A stretch of DNA of 64,000 bases from Paracamarosporium sp. OC-R06-R3 (lineage: Eukaryota; Ascomycota; Dothideomycetes; Pleosporales; Didymosphaeriaceae), in assembly GCA_019828545.1 (NCBI GenBank), contig JACVRA010000086.1, forward strand, positions 402,503 through 466,502. The letters are read 5' to 3'. Made by a program: the position numbers and the translations under genes. Numbering within the stretch: position 1 is the stretch's first letter; each line of letters begins with the position of its first letter. The notes under the pieces are model-generated. The model did not search any database. It saw only the letters and a program-made list of their open reading frames with translations, and was not told the origin of the DNA. Positions 24,224 through 36,585 of the stretch are shown here, in pieces.

Positions 24224-26384
24224 CTACGCATTGTTTTCCTCGCCCGTCTCGCCGTGATGCATCTCGGTCCCATGGAACGCATCCCCAAATGCTGAATCAT
24301 CCACCAGATCGAGTCCCATATTGTCATCACCCACATTCGTATAATCTGCTAGCGCATCCCCAGCCGTATCCAGGTTGTCAAAGCTCCCAAAGTCTGCCGT
24401 ATCAAACATGCCTCCCACTTCTGTGTCGACGCCGGACGCTGTCATTGCACTGGCATCCGCTGAGGCATCATTGCTAGTAGAAGGCTGAGCATTGTTAGCG
24501 GCAGATTGCTGCGCATTGCCTTGGTTCTCTACCATCACCCATCCTGCGTCTCCTTTGCTGTCTGCATTGGGCATTCCTGACATCTCAACGTCGAGATCGA
24601 GCAAATCGTTCGCAGCACTTGATGGATCCAGATTGACAGCCTGATCGATCAAGGATGAGTTTTGGGCTCCCTCACTAGCAGCAGCATTGGGAGTGGCCAC
24701 AGCGGACTGGGCTTGGCTCTGGGGCTGAGACAACGGTGGAAGCGATATGTTCCCGATAGGAGTTCCGCCCAGCGAGCCGGAACCAAATTGGTCTAGAAGG
24801 CTAGCAGCAGTGTTATCGCCTTCCATGTTTCCATCCTGCGCAGAGCCATTCGATGCTCCGTTCGCATTCGATGGCGTGGATCCGTTGCCGTTGACTTGCA
24901 ACCTCTCCGGTTGTGGTTGTTGTGCTTCAATGAAGCCGCCCTTGTCTACACAGACGACTAGCTTCTTTGTATCGAATTCAACCCCAAGCGACTTTTCGAG
25001 ATCTGCTACAACCGCATCGGCGGGGTCTGGACTATCACCATCGGTGTTGGCTGTACTTGGCGAATCTCGTAGTCGGCGCTCGGCCTTGATGTAAGTCCGT
25101 GACCGTTTCAGTGCTGCCATCTTATTGGCATGCGCTGATTTCATCCTTTCGATTTCAGCCTTCTCCTTGGCTTCATAATCTGAGACCCGTTTCTCAAATT
25201 CCTTGAGCTTATCTGGTGTCAGTTGCGTGTAGCTCTTGATCTTCTCACCGTAATCTGTGTTCAGTTCTCCATTATTGTCTATAGGCGCGTCCCCTGCTGC
25301 GGCATCGAGAATATCCGCGGTTAGTGGGGCCAGTTCACCCATGAGACCGATTCCGAGATCGATGGGCTTAATCTTAGGGAACGCATGTGGGGAAGAAAAG
25401 ATCTCCTCCATCCATTCATGGTGCTGCTTGTATCTGGAAAGGCTGATATCCCGGGGCGTCATAAAATCGAAGGTGTCCTGAGTCGCATTTTCTTCCTCAT
25501 CAAACATTGCATCACCAGCTGTAGCTCCGGCTATTCCGGGGCGCGCAGGTTGCGCCGTGCGTGCTCTTTTAGCTGGAGGCTGTTGTTGACCATACTGGGG
25601 GTATCTGTTCGTCATGGGATTCGCACCATACGGTGGTGCTTGTTGCCTGACGTTAGGCTGTGCGAATTCAACCTTGGGAAAGTTTGCAGTGTCGCCAAGC
25701 ATGAACTCTTTACGGACTAGTTGACCAGCAGATTGAAGTTGACCCCGTGTACCTAGTTGTTGCTGTATCTCCCTTGTCATGGGTATGTTCTGGGCGGGTA
25801 TTCTCATGGTAGGCTCCGCCATACTGTAATGAACCAGCCACAACTTGTCATCGAATGAGCGGGGTCCATTGGTGATCCTATAACGAAAGCGTGCATGTGC
25901 TGCAAAAGGCTCGTGTGGGTAGAAGTAACCGCTCTTGTGGACTAACACTTGAAGTTGCTACGGCGCGTTAACTTTGGTCATAGTTCCCTTGAGCCTCCAA
26001 TGACTTACGAAGCCATTTAAATTCATTTCGTAAGACAACTCAGCATCCGCCCAGATCAAACCATCGGAGGCAAAGTGCGTTCCCATGCGTGGGGGCTGCC
26101 ACATGAGCAGAGCGGTACCGTCGGGCGGCGGCTGGGCAAAGAACGTCCATGCGACGGGCGCAGCATTCCGGACTATCTCGGGTGCTTTGGTAAGGTATTC
26201 AAGCGCCTGCTGGGGCTGCAACGATGGGGCAGTTGGAAACCGGTACGACGAGACCAAGTGTATGTGGGGAAGCTGTAGGGTTAGCTACGTCGCGAAGTCG
26301 AAGCATGGGCGCGCTCACCAACTGGTTCGGCACCTGTACGCTGGGGTCTTGCGGAACATTGTAGGCTTGATTCATGCCGTACAT
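24224..26384 (-). CDS. SSR4: SWI/SNF and RSC complex subunit Ssr4
   Basis: Exons 26384-26319, 26272-26009 and 25957-24224 give 687 aa. The N-terminal 250 residues match the fungal DUF1750/Ssr4 family: VSSYRFPTAPSLQP, APVAWTFFAQPPPDGT, LVHKSGYFYPHEPFAAHARF and RYRITNGPRSFDDKLWLVHY. The middle has a charged coiled-coil-like stretch (about 310-370). The C-terminal third is Ala/Asn/Gln/Ser/Asp-rich and probably disordered. Ssr4 is an accessory subunit of nuclear chromatin remodellers, first described in fission yeast. The second intron was placed at CGTAG; the alternative acceptor four codons later creates a stop. Confidence 0.9.
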
Positions 26385-26948
26385 TGTGGCTTGTTTTCAG
26401 GCGACAGCAGCGCCGCGTCAAATGGCGTTGGCGGACGAGAGTGTGGCTGGCGCGAAGTTGACAATGAATGTCTTCAACCTTGCGATCGCGCGCAAACGCG
26501 ACCTCAGGGACGCTAAGAAGATCACGTGATTTTACACACGATTGAAACGCACAGACTACATCTTTACCAATACTATCGTCGATAGTACACAATCACTCCA
26601 ATATGTTTTCAATATTATTGAGCTTCTTCCCTGCAGAGCTATACTTAACATTTCCTAACCAGCTCTGTTCCTATAGCGCCGAAATAAAAATGTCAGTACT
26701 CTGTTACCCCAAACAGCAGTCCAAGAGTCGACAATGCCCAATTCCTCACCTGCTGTTTTGACCATGGGTATGGTCACTTCTAGACCTGCTATATTGTACA
26801 GAACGCTGATTCAAAAGGGGAACATGTGCTGTAAATGACATAACAAATATGCTTACCGTATTTTCTCTTTCCCGTTCAGTCAGTTGCCTACCGCCAAAGC
26901 ACGCGGCATTTAGTATTTCGTCAATATACACATTTCAAAAGACATCTC
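26385..26948. other. Intergenic between SSR4 and the RBM42-like gene
   Basis: SSR4 promoter plus 3' region of the RNA-binding protein gene. No other feature recognised. Confidence 0.4.
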
Positions 26949-27953
26949 TCAACCAAGCATCCTAGGCCCGTTGTTCTTGCCCTTCTTGTGTATACCACCA
27001 TTCATGAACTGGGCCGTGCCAGTGAAAGTAGTGTTGGCCCCGCTCTGCTGCTGCTGCTTCTTGTTATTATTGTTGCGATTTTTGCCGTACTTCCCGTGCT
27101 TGTCGTCGCGCTTAACTGTGGTTTTGATGTCTGAGGTAGAGCGTTTGACCAGGACAGGATGACTGCCAATGTACTTGCCCTGCATCTCTTTGGCAGCGCG
27201 AAAGTAATCTTCAGTATTGGCGAAGCTTACGAATCCGTAACTCTTGCTCTTCGTGCTACGCTTGTCTCGGACTACGCGTGCTTTCGACACGGAAGGATAC
27301 TTGGAAAAGGCCTTGAGGAGCGAATCGTCCGTGACTTCGCCGGCCAAGTTACCGATGAACAGGCGGGGATGTAGTTCATCCCATTCGAGGAGTGACGGGT
27401 CTTCCCAGGTCTTTCCACCCCCTTCTCGGACGACTGTCTTCCGCTTGCCGGTACCACTTGAACCAACTTCACCATCGGGCGTCGCATTCGCCTCGGCGCG
27501 CGCAGCGGCCGCGGTGTTGGCAGACTTTTTTGCGTTGGTGTCCTCCCTTGTGTATGCGCTGCTCCACTCAGCAACGCGCGCCTCCTCTTCCGGATCGTAG
27601 TTAGTCCGCAACTGGTTCACTGCTGTCGGGGCGGCGTATGCCGCGGCCGGTGCTTGTGCGCCATAGGCTTGATAGGTATTGTAGTAAGCATTGCTGGACG
27701 GATAAGCTGTAGCTTGGTATGGGGCGCTCACAGTCGGCTGAGAGTACACGGTCGGAGGCGCAGACACCTGGGAGGGAGGAGCGTGTGCGACCACTGACTG
27801 CGGCGTGAAGCCAGCAAAAGCAGCCGTGTTGGCTCCATAGGATCGCGCAGCGGGATTGTTGTTCCTCATGGGTGGCGCCGAGTATGTCGATGGCGGCGGG
27901 CGCGCAGGCAACGACGGGTGCGGCTGCAGGTTCTGGTTGTCTCTGCTGCTCAT
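26949..27953 (-). CDS. RBM42-like RNA-binding protein (one RRM)
   Basis: Single exon, 334 aa. The first 150 residues are Pro/Ala/Tyr/Ser-rich low complexity. One RRM follows at about residues 205-285, with RNP2 LFIGNL and RNP1 KSYGFVSF. The preceding WEDPSLLEWDELHPRLFIGNL and the basic tail (Asn/Lys/Gln-rich, ending GPRMLG) match the RBM42 family, implicated in mRNA processing. A longer frame opens at 28211, but the ATG at 27953 (MSSRDNQ) is preferred. The upstream part looks like 5' leader in composition and lacks family similarity. Confidence 0.88.
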   Translation of the reverse strand: MSSRDNQNLQPHPSLPARPPPSTYSAPPMRNNNPAARSYGANTAAFAGFTPQSVVAHAPPSQVSAPPTVYSQPTVSAPYQATAYPSSNAYYNTYQAYGAQAPAAAYAAPTAVNQLRTNYDPEEEARVAEWSSAYTREDTNAKKSANTAAAARAEANATPDGEVGSSGTGKRKTVVREGGGKTWEDPSLLEWDELHPRLFIGNLAGEVTDDSLLKAFSKYPSVSKARVVRDKRSTKSKSYGFVSFANTEDYFRAAKEMQGKYIGSHPVLVKRSTSDIKTTVKRDDKHGKYGKNRNNNNKKQQQQSGANTTFTGTAQFMNGGIHKKGKNNGPRMLG

Positions 27954-28794
27954 GGTGAGACGGACGCTAGGATGTCGTGAAAAGTGTTGTCCAACAAGTG
28001 GGTGCGCGTAATGACGTCGGCGGTGGGCGAGGCAGTAGAGTGGAGGCTGGATGGTGCTGCAAAGTATGACCTGCAGTTGTTCGGCCGCGGGGGAGATGCC
28101 GGTCCTGTGAAAAGAAGCGTGCAAATGCCGCACCGGTGTGTGGCCTGCCTCACTTGGAGCTGACCGAGCAAGCTGCCAAGGCGTGCCAGAGCAGTCGGCC
28201 TTTGAAAGCAAGGCGTGTGGATCTGCGGGCCGACCAAAGCGTCTGGCTTATTGTTGCGATGTGATAATCCGTTGGGCGAGGAAAAGTGCTTGGCCGGCCG
28301 TCGGAGTAATAAAGTGGCGCAGGCGGCGCGGCACGTGACCGGCCAGCCCTACGTTCGCCATGAACGACCGAGGAGGGGCAGCGTGGGCGCTGAGCAGCAA
28401 CTTGCGCCTGCGGCTCCCGCGGCCCTTCGGGGGTGGCCAGAGGTGGAAAAGTGCGTCCGGTAGACTCAGAGAATACAGCTATCGAATGATTTCTCCGCTG
28501 CTACCGCGGCCGCTGCGCCTGCGTGGGAGCGAAAGAACCTGTAGGGGTCAATTACGGGATGCAAGCAGGCCCCGCCCAACGCACGCCCGCGCTACCAGAC
28601 AGACTCCAAACTCTTCCGGTCGGAACGCGAGCAAACTCCTACTTATCTGCTGCCTCCCCACTTCCTGCACTCTCCATCTCACTCCCTCATCCCACCCCTC
28701 ATTGCCTTAAGCTTGCGCGCCTGGTCGCCGCAGAGATACCCCGCCATCAGCGTCGCTTTGCCCACACCAGCCCCGCCGCTCACCACCATCCATC
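27954..28794. promoter_or_regulatory. GC-rich divergent promoter (RBM42-like / 6PGD)
   Basis: 841 bp between two divergent housekeeping genes. The right part (28620-28790) is C/T-rich on the plus strand, as expected for the 5' leader of a highly expressed gene. No coding region supported. Confidence 0.5.
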
Positions 28795-30688
28795 ATGACT
28801 GAAGCCGTCGGTGACTTCGGCCTCATCGGCCTGGCCGTGAGTTCATCATGATCCCGAGCTGTGCTCTGCCTTGGACAGCTTCTCACGCAATGGACAGGTC
28901 ATGGGCCAGAACTTGATTCTCAATGCGTAAGCCATTACTCACTTCACATATTGTTCCATAAGCACAGCTAACACCGCCCAGCGCCGATCACGGATTCACC
29001 GTACGCTTCCCGTCCCCATGCCTCCAGCTCATTTACTAATTGCCTGCAGGTCGTAGCATTCAACCGAACGTAAGGAAAGCGCGCCCGGCGCCGGAGACCA
29101 AGGCTAACCAACTCGACAGCGTGGCCAAGGTCGACCGATTCTTGAACGATGGTAAGCCGCATGTCCATCGTTGCGGGCCGGAGCTAACGCACCCGCAGAG
29201 GCAAAGGGTAAGTCCATCGTTGGCGCCCACTCCATCAAGGAGTTCGTGCAGAAGCTCAAGAAGCCCCGCCGCATGATGATGCTGGTCATGGCCGGCAAGC
29301 CTGTGGACGACTTCATTGAGCTCCTCCTCAACGAGGGTGGCGTCGAAGAGGGCGACATCATCATTGACGGCGGTAACTCGCACTACCCCGACACCAACCG
29401 CCGAACACAGTACCTCGCTGGCAAGGGTATCCGCTTCGTCGGAACCGGAGTGTCCGGAGGAGAAGAGGGTGCCCGATATGGCCCCAGTATCATGCCTGGT
29501 GGTAACGAGGAGGCCTGGCCGTACATCAAGGACGTTCTCCAGTCCATCTCTGCCAAGTCTGATGGCGAGGCCTGCTGCCAGTGGGTTGGTGACGAGGGTG
29601 CCGGTCACTACGTCAAGATGGTTCACAACGGTATCGAGTATGGTGACATGCAGTTGATCTGCGAAGTGAGTGGAGAACCTTCTATTTATTGAATCAGTGC
29701 AACGTCTGACAATGACAGGCCTACGATATCATGAAGCGTGGTCTCGGAATGAAGGACAGCGAGATCGGTGATGTTTTCACCAAGTGGAACAAGGGCGTGC
29801 TTGACTCTTTCCTTATCGAGATCACCCGCGACATCATGTACAAGAATGACGAGGCTGATGGTGTGCCCATTGTTGAGAAGATTCTCGACTCTGCTGGCCA
29901 GAAGGGTACCGGCAAGTGGACCGCCATCAACGCTCTCGATCTCGGCATGCCCGTCACCTTGATCGGCGAGGCTGTCTTCGCTCGATGCCTCTCCTCGCTC
30001 AAGGCTGAGCGTGGCCGTGCTGCTGGCCTCCTTGACGGACCCACCCCTAGCTTCAGCGGCGACAAGCAGCAGTTCATCGACAACCTCGAGCAGGCTCTGT
30101 ACGCCTCCAAGATCATTTCGTACGCCCAGGGCTTCATGTTGATCCAGAACGCTGCCAAGGAGTACAAGTGGAAGCTCAACAAGCCCGAGATTGCGCTCAT
30201 GTGGCGTGGTGGCTGCATTATCCGATCCGTCTTCTTGAAGGACATCACCAAGGCGTTAGTATCCATCCTACCAATACTAGGATATGCACTCACAAAATCC
30301 TAGCTACCGTGCCAACCCTGACCTCGAGAATCTTCTCTTCGACGACTTTTTCAACAAGGCTATCCACAAGGCGCAGTCCGGCTGGAGAGAGTAAGTCCCG
30401 CAAATCAAAGCTTATCGACAACTGCTAATCCCCTTCAGCGTCGTCTCCAAGGGTGCTCTTTGGGGCATTCCCACCCCTGCTTTCAGCACTGCTCTGTCCT
30501 TCTACGACGGTTACCGAACCAAGGACCTTCCCGCCAACCTTCTCCAGGCCCAGCGTGACTACTTCGGTGCCCACACTTTCCGCGTCAAGCCCGAATTCGC
30601 TAGCGAGACATACCCCGAGGGCAAGGACATCCACGTCAACTGGACCGGAAGGGGAGGTAATGTGTCTGCCTCTACGTACAACGCGTAA
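28795..30688 (+). CDS. GND1: 6-phosphogluconate dehydrogenase, decarboxylating
   Basis: Nine exons (28795-28836, 28898-28926, 28982-29000, 29050-29069, 29120-29151, 29199-29665, 29719-30254, 30304-30390, 30439-30688) total 1482 nt, 493 aa. The start [23 protein letters not shown] is spread over three exons and is the NADP-binding Rossmann motif. Later motifs are [53 protein letters not shown] and [14 protein letters not shown]. The enzyme makes ribulose 5-phosphate, CO2 and NADPH in the cytosolic pentose phosphate pathway. Five of the exons are 19-42 nt, so automatic models are likely to lose the N-terminus. Confidence 0.96.
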
Positions 30689-32120
30689 GCAGCGGCAAGA
30701 TTGTACGTTATATAGACAAGTGCAAACTGTAATGGTCCGTTAGCAACGTATTAACAGCGTGCTTCGGGGAACGTCGCCAAATAAGATAAAAGAGATTGCT
30801 GATCAATATCACGAATCAAAAGGTTGTCAAAATCTGATCGTTTGCATTTGAACTCTTTAAATTGTGATAGTTTATCAACCATCCCACAATATATGCTTGT
30901 TCCAGTAATGTAACCCGCATTGGGTTTCTTGGGATGTAGCTGGTGCGATCGCCTCTACTATATCACGTTTTGTTGAAATTTCTTCAGAGGCAGATCACAC
31001 AAAAGTTGGTGCTAGGCCGCTTGTTGCCTTCTCACGCCTATCTGCAACTCTTCACTTTTCTGACCATTCATTCTGCCTTGTTTGGTTCCATGGCTTATCG
31101 AACTGAAAAGTCGGCCTCCATGTTCAATTCACCGGACAACAAAGGTTCGGACTTCAAAAACGCGCAGTTTTCAGGATTAAAGACAATAACCCGATCGCCG
31201 GGGTATTTCATGATAATGGTCCGCTAGAACCGCAAAACACATCGACCAGGTTCATCCCGAGATGCCTATTTGAGAAGCAAGGGAAGAGGTTATCAACATG
31301 CTGGCACTATCAATTGACCTTTGTCCGTAATACTGTTTGGCCTGCCTTCGATCGGCCTTGCATGGCTAATAAAGATAATCATTGGTGTCACTTGTTAAGC
31401 GTGTAAAGAGCATGTGCTGGGCGGCTAGTGTTAGGTCTGCCCTCTGGGTATTGCCCAGTAGATAGTGAAGGCTGACCGCTACTTGAAAAAACCTTTCGGG
31501 GTTTGCATAGATACACTGCAAGAGCCCTGTCGTTTGTTGTTCTAGAACTTGAAGCTGATGGACGCCGTGGTGTGGTTCATACAATGCCGGGACCGTATAC
31601 GCTAATACTTCCCAAGGTTAGCCTGTTGTGCGATTCGGACAGACGAGGCATATGCAGTGTGCGCAACAACAATTCCCGGATAAGCATCATTGGCATCTTA
31701 TCAATGAGCCAAGGGCATAGAGGATAGTAAATCCTGCTAACTGCTACCAGTGATCGGCCCGCACTTACGGCGGCACGGCTCGCAGACCACGGGCAGAAAG
31801 TCGCTCGGCATCCAAGCATTTCCTGGTACCGAAGCGACCGCGCGCGCAGGTACGACACCTCTCACCTGCATCCAAGCCGCCGTTTGTCCCGCGCGCACCC
31901 CCACAAGCTCCCCTTTGCGTGTGCTCTGCGCGTAGCTGCTTTCTTCTTGTCGCTCCTTTGCACTTCCAGGTGCTCTTTTCTTTTGCTTGCATGACGGCAG
32001 CCCTGGGCTACCGGCCTTTTGCGAGCGTCGCAAGCTGAGAAGCTGCGTGACAGCCGAAATACCTAACTGACAGTGCGCAACGCAGGCTCCGCAGCATACC
32101 GGGCGAAGCCACAGAGAAGC
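30689..32120. other. 1.4-kb intergenic region
   Basis: 3' region of 6PGD, then an unremarkable stretch, then the GC-rich promoter of the LSM12-like gene (about 31750-32120). A minus-strand frame through 31737-32477 contains a CxxCxxxC cluster but overlaps the LSM12 exons and has no family support. Confidence 0.4.
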
Positions 32121-32962
32121 ATGGCGGAGAGCAAGCGTCAAAGCATCGCCGGCAAGATTGCGACGCCCAAGGTTGGGCCCTCCAAGGATGGGATCGACGG
32201 AGATTCCATTCTGTACAAGGCCGTTGGCGCGCGGTAGGCCCCACCACTTCCTCTCTCTGTTCTTCGATGCATGTCCAAAGACAAAATTGCACCAGGCTGA
32301 TTTCAACGTAGCATCAAGATAACATGCGCGCCCCACAACAACGTGCTCGAGGGCACTCTCTTCACAACGTGCAACGTCACCAATGCCATTGCCATCAACA
32401 CCGCACCTGCCCCACCGAACCCTTCCGCCCCGCTTTCGAGTCAACCGGGTGACTACCACATCATTCCCTTTGCCCATATCCTCAACTTCGAGCTGATCGG
32501 GGGTGGGGAACGTGTTCCAGAGTCGGCTCCCGGTTTCGATGGCGCGCTACCGAGTATCTCCAAGGTGGATCTGGCAGCCATAAGGGCACGAGAGGAGCAG
32601 ACTATTCGCGAGATGAAGAAGAAGGATGCTCAAAAGGGCAAGGGTGTGAGCAAAGAGGCTCAGGAGATCTTCGATGCTGTCTCCAGGCTGTGAGCAAACT
32701 CATGATATCATAATGGTTTAGATACCATAGCTGACGACAAACGCATAGTCTCCCTACTCGCTGGGCGGACGCTCAGATCGTCGTCAACGACGCCGTTCTC
32801 ATCAATCCTCCCTACACCGTCGACAACCTAGCGGCACCGGCCGGCAAGGAGCAGAGCGTGTCTCAAGTCCGCAAGATTATGGAGAACTACTACCAGCGCA
32901 AGAAGAACGCAGGTACCCGTGCACCAGTCGCCACACCCATCGCGCCGCGAAAGGGAGGTTGA
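32121..32962 (+). CDS. LSM12-like protein (Sm-like fold plus AD domain)
   Basis: Exons 32121-32233, 32312-32689 and 32749-32962 join in frame to 234 aa. The N-terminal part (ILYKAVGARIKITCAPHNNVLEGTLF) resembles the LSM12 Sm-like domain. The C-terminal part (AQEIFDAVSRLLPTRWADAQIVVNDAVLINPPY, then VRKIMENYYQRKK) is the anticodon-binding-like AD domain of LSM12. LSM12 proteins associate with ataxin-2/Pbp1 and ribosomes in mRNA control; the fungal role is inferred from family. A disordered linker with Pro/Ala lies between. Confidence 0.88.
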
Positions 32963-34209
32963 ACAAAGGTCTACGAGAAGGCCCTGCCTTTAGCCTGGCT
33001 TGTGGGGATGTTGGAATGCCAAGGATGCAGAGATGTACAAAATGGCATGAGAAGTGTAATTATGGTAGTGGAAGACGAGAGGTTCGCTTGATTACAGGGA
33101 AGCGTAGAGAGTCACATGTTGGAATGTGTGCACAACAGGAAGCCTCATACAATCACATACTCACCTTTGTTCGGTCGCTGTCCCTTAACCCTTTTGACTC
33201 GAAGAATTACAATAAGCGCCACATGCATGTTCTACCCCTGAAATCTTTTCACTGCAATCACAAAATCATTTCACTACAATCACAAAATCCCAACTCTCGT
33301 GCTTTCGAACTGTACACCATCCACACACTCTGACACCCTAAGAACATCCCTTCACACTCGCCCAGCACGCTCCTCCCACTCAGATGCTACACCCTGCACC
33401 ATATGTACCCTCGCTATCATACCTCGATACAGTTGCATACAAGCTGCCCAGTCGCGTTCCAACTGCAGTTTCTCCCCTTAAATCTTGGGGAGGTTGTTGG
33501 TCTCAGGGAACAGTGGACTGACTTTGGTGAGTGAACCGTGTCAGTTCGGATTGAGTATTACTTAAGGTGCTGTGATAGGGTAGAACGATATTTAGGATTG
33601 AGTAGTCTATGAGTCATAGGGTGGTGGCTGTATGGATGGGGTTGTTGTTGATGATGAAGACGAGGGCGTATAAATGTCATGAGTGAAGGGTGGTTGGGAT
33701 GTGCCGAGTGACTAGGAGGAAAGCTTGAGTGGGTGGTTATGTTGTTACTAGTAATTGGAAGGCGTTCCAGGCATAGGGGTGGAGTTGGGTAGGTTGTGTT
33801 CTTTCGTATTGAGTGTAGTCTATGGTGTTACTTATCATATTACGGGTCTTTGGTAAGTCACGTCTTTGTCTTGCTTATCTTTGTCGATCTTGTCGTTTCT
33901 TGCAGATGCTTTAGTTACCGGTTGGTGAGAATGGTCGTTGAAGCAGTTGTCAGTGGCAAGGTTTTAGGTTTCAGTTAACATGAAAAATCAGTGGGTCAAG
34001 ATTGATCTACGTGGAAGTGCTTTAATCGAAAAAACCTACTTGTAGCAGTGGAGTTCAGTAACAGTAAGATCAATGAAGAGTTAAACCAACATTGGGCATA
34101 TTGCTAATCTAAGGAAAACGAAATGAAAACTAAAAAGAGTAAACCATTGGAAAGTCTATGAAGCGGGAGTCACCAATGTGAAGAAATGCTTGAGAGCAGA
34201 GTCAGTCGT
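32963..34209. other. Convergent intergenic region, no gene recognised
   Basis: Between the convergent LSM12-like and IMPase genes. The middle (33480-34000) is G/T-rich on the plus strand. No coding or RNA gene supported. Confidence 0.4.
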
Positions 34210-35295
34210 TCAGTAATCGAAAGTCCGGTCGCCCATATTCTCCCACACCTCCTTCACCACGCCTTCTTGTTCGACACGTTCAGCACCCCGTACAGCAAGA
34301 TACAAGCGACCCTCCAACGATGGATCCCAATCCCCAGGATTTGCGCTGGCAACGATGCCGCATGCCTCCTCTAGAATAATCCATCCAGCGCACACATCCC
34401 AGATCCAGCACCCGCCCTCCCAAAAAACATCAAGCCAGCCAGCAGCCACGTAACAGAAGTCCAAGGCAGCGGAACCGTTGGAGCGAATAGAATGGACCAT
34501 AGCACCGCCGGCTGCCTTGGATGTCATAAGTTGCTGTGCCATGGATGTACGCAGCTCCCAATTGGGCCCTTCGCGCTGAGAGCCCCATTCTATAGCCACA
34601 AGGCAGTCATTAAGGGAGCTCAACGGCTTTGGACGTGGTGGAGAAAACGGGGAAATGGGAAGACAGTGAAGGTCTCCTGTGGCGGTGGTCAGGAACGCGC
34701 CCTGTCCTTTGATTGCTGAGAACATTTCACCGCGGAAAGGGCTATAAACAACGCCAATAAACGGCTTCTTCTCGATTGTAAGAGCTAGGGAGACTGCAGT
34801 GTTGGGAAAGCCGTGAATGAAGTTCAGAGTGCCATCAATAGGGTCACAGACGAAGGTGGGCTTGTCTGCGAGCTTATCGCCTAGTTTGTATGTCTCCTCG
34901 CCCAGGAATCCGAAGTCAGGATACAATGCAGTGAGATGATCATGTACCATCTTCTCAATGGCCTTGTCAGTAGCCGTGACTCGGTCGGAGGAGTTCTTTT
35001 TCGTGTTAGATGTGTCGACTGATGGATCTGCATCGATCATCATCTGGCCAGCAGTATAAGCGATGATTACAAGATCGTTCTCGACCCTTTGAAGAGCTGC
35101 CTCATCCATGCCGTATTTTTCAAGGGAATTCACCCACTGCTGAATATGAGGAGTGGAAGGCTCCGAGTTAGGCGCAGTGGCCGGGGGCGTAGGAAGGGAG
35201 GCCGGGGGCGTAGGAGGGAAGCCCATTTCCTGGTTTGCTTGGGAGTGAAATGCATGGCACTCGTTGTCACAGGGAACCTGTCTGGATTGATCCAT
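34210..35295 (-). CDS. Inositol monophosphatase family protein
   Basis: 361 aa from the ATG at 35295, a single exon. The metal-binding phosphatase motifs are present: GEE at residues 132-134, DPIDGTLNFIHGFP from 151, and WIWDVCAGWIILEEACG near the C-terminus. The family hydrolyses inositol monophosphates with Mg2+; some fungal members (QutG-like) sit in quinate clusters, but no quinate genes are nearby. Residues 23-50 are Pro/Thr-rich and probably disordered. The frame stays open upstream to 35646, but that extension is unlike the family. Starts at Met24 or Met63 remain possible. Confidence 0.88.
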   Translation of the reverse strand: MDQSRQVPCDNECHAFHSQANQEMGFPPTPPASLPTPPATAPNSEPSTPHIQQWVNSLEKYGMDEAALQRVENDLVIIAYTAGQMMIDADPSVDTSNTKKNSSDRVTATDKAIEKMVHDHLTALYPDFGFLGEETYKLGDKLADKPTFVCDPIDGTLNFIHGFPNTAVSLALTIEKKPFIGVVYSPFRGEMFSAIKGQGAFLTTATGDLHCLPISPFSPPRPKPLSSLNDCLVAIEWGSQREGPNWELRTSMAQQLMTSKAAGGAMVHSIRSNGSAALDFCYVAAGWLDVFWEGGCWIWDVCAGWIILEEACGIVASANPGDWDPSLEGRLYLAVRGAERVEQEGVVKEVWENMGDRTFDY

Positions 35296-36585
35296 GTTGC
35301 GTTGGTGAATAGTTGTTTGGCACGTAGATGGCTTTGAGATGCGGTTCGAGACTGAACGTGTCGGCAAAGTTGTTGTTATAAAGCGGTTCTGCTCGATAGG
35401 TCTTGCCCTTAGCACACTACTTGTGTTTTTACTGCAATCTATGATGAAGGGAGTATGTGGTGGGTTGTGTTTTCTATATACACCCCGTGATGCATTGTGA
35501 ACAGTCGGGACATATATACCCTTAGGTCGAGGTCGACATAGTGTTTTTGGAAAACATTGTTCACGCTGGTATGAGGACACAAAGTGGGCGGCCTGAAACG
35601 GGAGTGACGTGGATTTCCTCATCATTTCCGGCTTCCTCAAACGCATGTATGACTGACCCAGGGATTGTTGAGAGCAAGTTAGACAAATCGGTTGTCTATG
35701 CTCGAATGCACCTGCGTTTGGTGTTGTTCAAAGGCCGCACGCAATGTTGCGATTGCGCCTGATAGCCTACAATGGAGATAGTTCGATTAGGGACCACCGC
35801 CTTTCAGCTACTGCCGTACTGCAGAACGGTGCGGGTCGTTGGGTGCTTAAGGCAATACTTCTGTGGAAAGTCACCACGTCTCATCTGCCATTCACACAGC
35901 AATGGCTAGGACCGCTCCCAGTAGTCTTGGTAAGTTTTGGGATCGAATGATTACTTTGGCCTCAAATACAAACGAAAAAGGGCGCCTAAGATTTCGCGGG
36001 CACACGAAAGGCGTTCCAGGCGGTCTTCCCACCATCGAGCACAATCACGAAACCCCCTTGATGTCCTTCCGAGATTGTAGCGATTGTAGAAGTTGCAAGC
36101 AATAAGCTTCAATGGAAGGATTTGTGAAGCACTCAATAGTCCATCTGTCGATTTCTCGCTAAATCGACTCTTGTGATTGTGTTGCGAACGAGTGTCAGTG
36201 CTCTAGTTGTTCCTTCTCGCATGCGGTGTGGGCCACGCTTGCTTACTAAGTCAACATAGCGTCATACGAAGCCAAGTCGGAGACCGGAATCGTGCATGCT
36301 ATTTCAATTGCTCTTTTCACACCGCTCAGAGACCGGCAGGCTCCGGCTCGTTACTGTACTTCTTTAAAAGCTACTTTGGAAGTTTTGCGCATCATTAATA
36401 ACAGTCCCTGCTTGACGTTGTACCTTACGATAGTCTTATAGTTCGACTAAATTAGAAGCACGTGACCGGTGTCCAACACTGGTATACCACAATCTGCATT
36501 GTCATCAAGGTCATTATGCACGATTGTTAAGACATGTACAAGGCATTAGTTCCCCGTTTTGATCTAATACTGAGCTAAGAAACAG
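35296..36585. other. Intergenic region between divergent genes
   Basis: No supported coding region. A short plus frame from 35902 (MARTAPSSLGKFWDRM) looks superficially like a small protein, but its continuation has no family resemblance. An upstream exon of the next gene, carrying its ATG, is expected in the right-hand part. Confidence 0.35.

Noticed and set aside
27954..28211. N-terminal extension of the RBM42-like protein to 28211
   Set aside because: The added 86 residues do not resemble the family and the composition is that of a 5' leader; the ATG at 27953 is preferred.
31737..32477. Minus-strand frame containing CEPCRRKC, suggesting a zinc-cluster factor
   Set aside because: It overlaps LSM12-like exons, ends right after the cluster, and lacks the six-cysteine spacing.
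35296..35646. N-terminal extension of the inositol monophosphatase
   Set aside because: The 117 extra residues have no family similarity and lie in promoter-like DNA.
35902..36105. Small frame beginning MARTAPSSLGKFWDRM, reminiscent of a small mitochondrial subunit
   Set aside because: The resemblance ends after about 16 residues and a GTAAGT interrupts it; no matching downstream exon was found.
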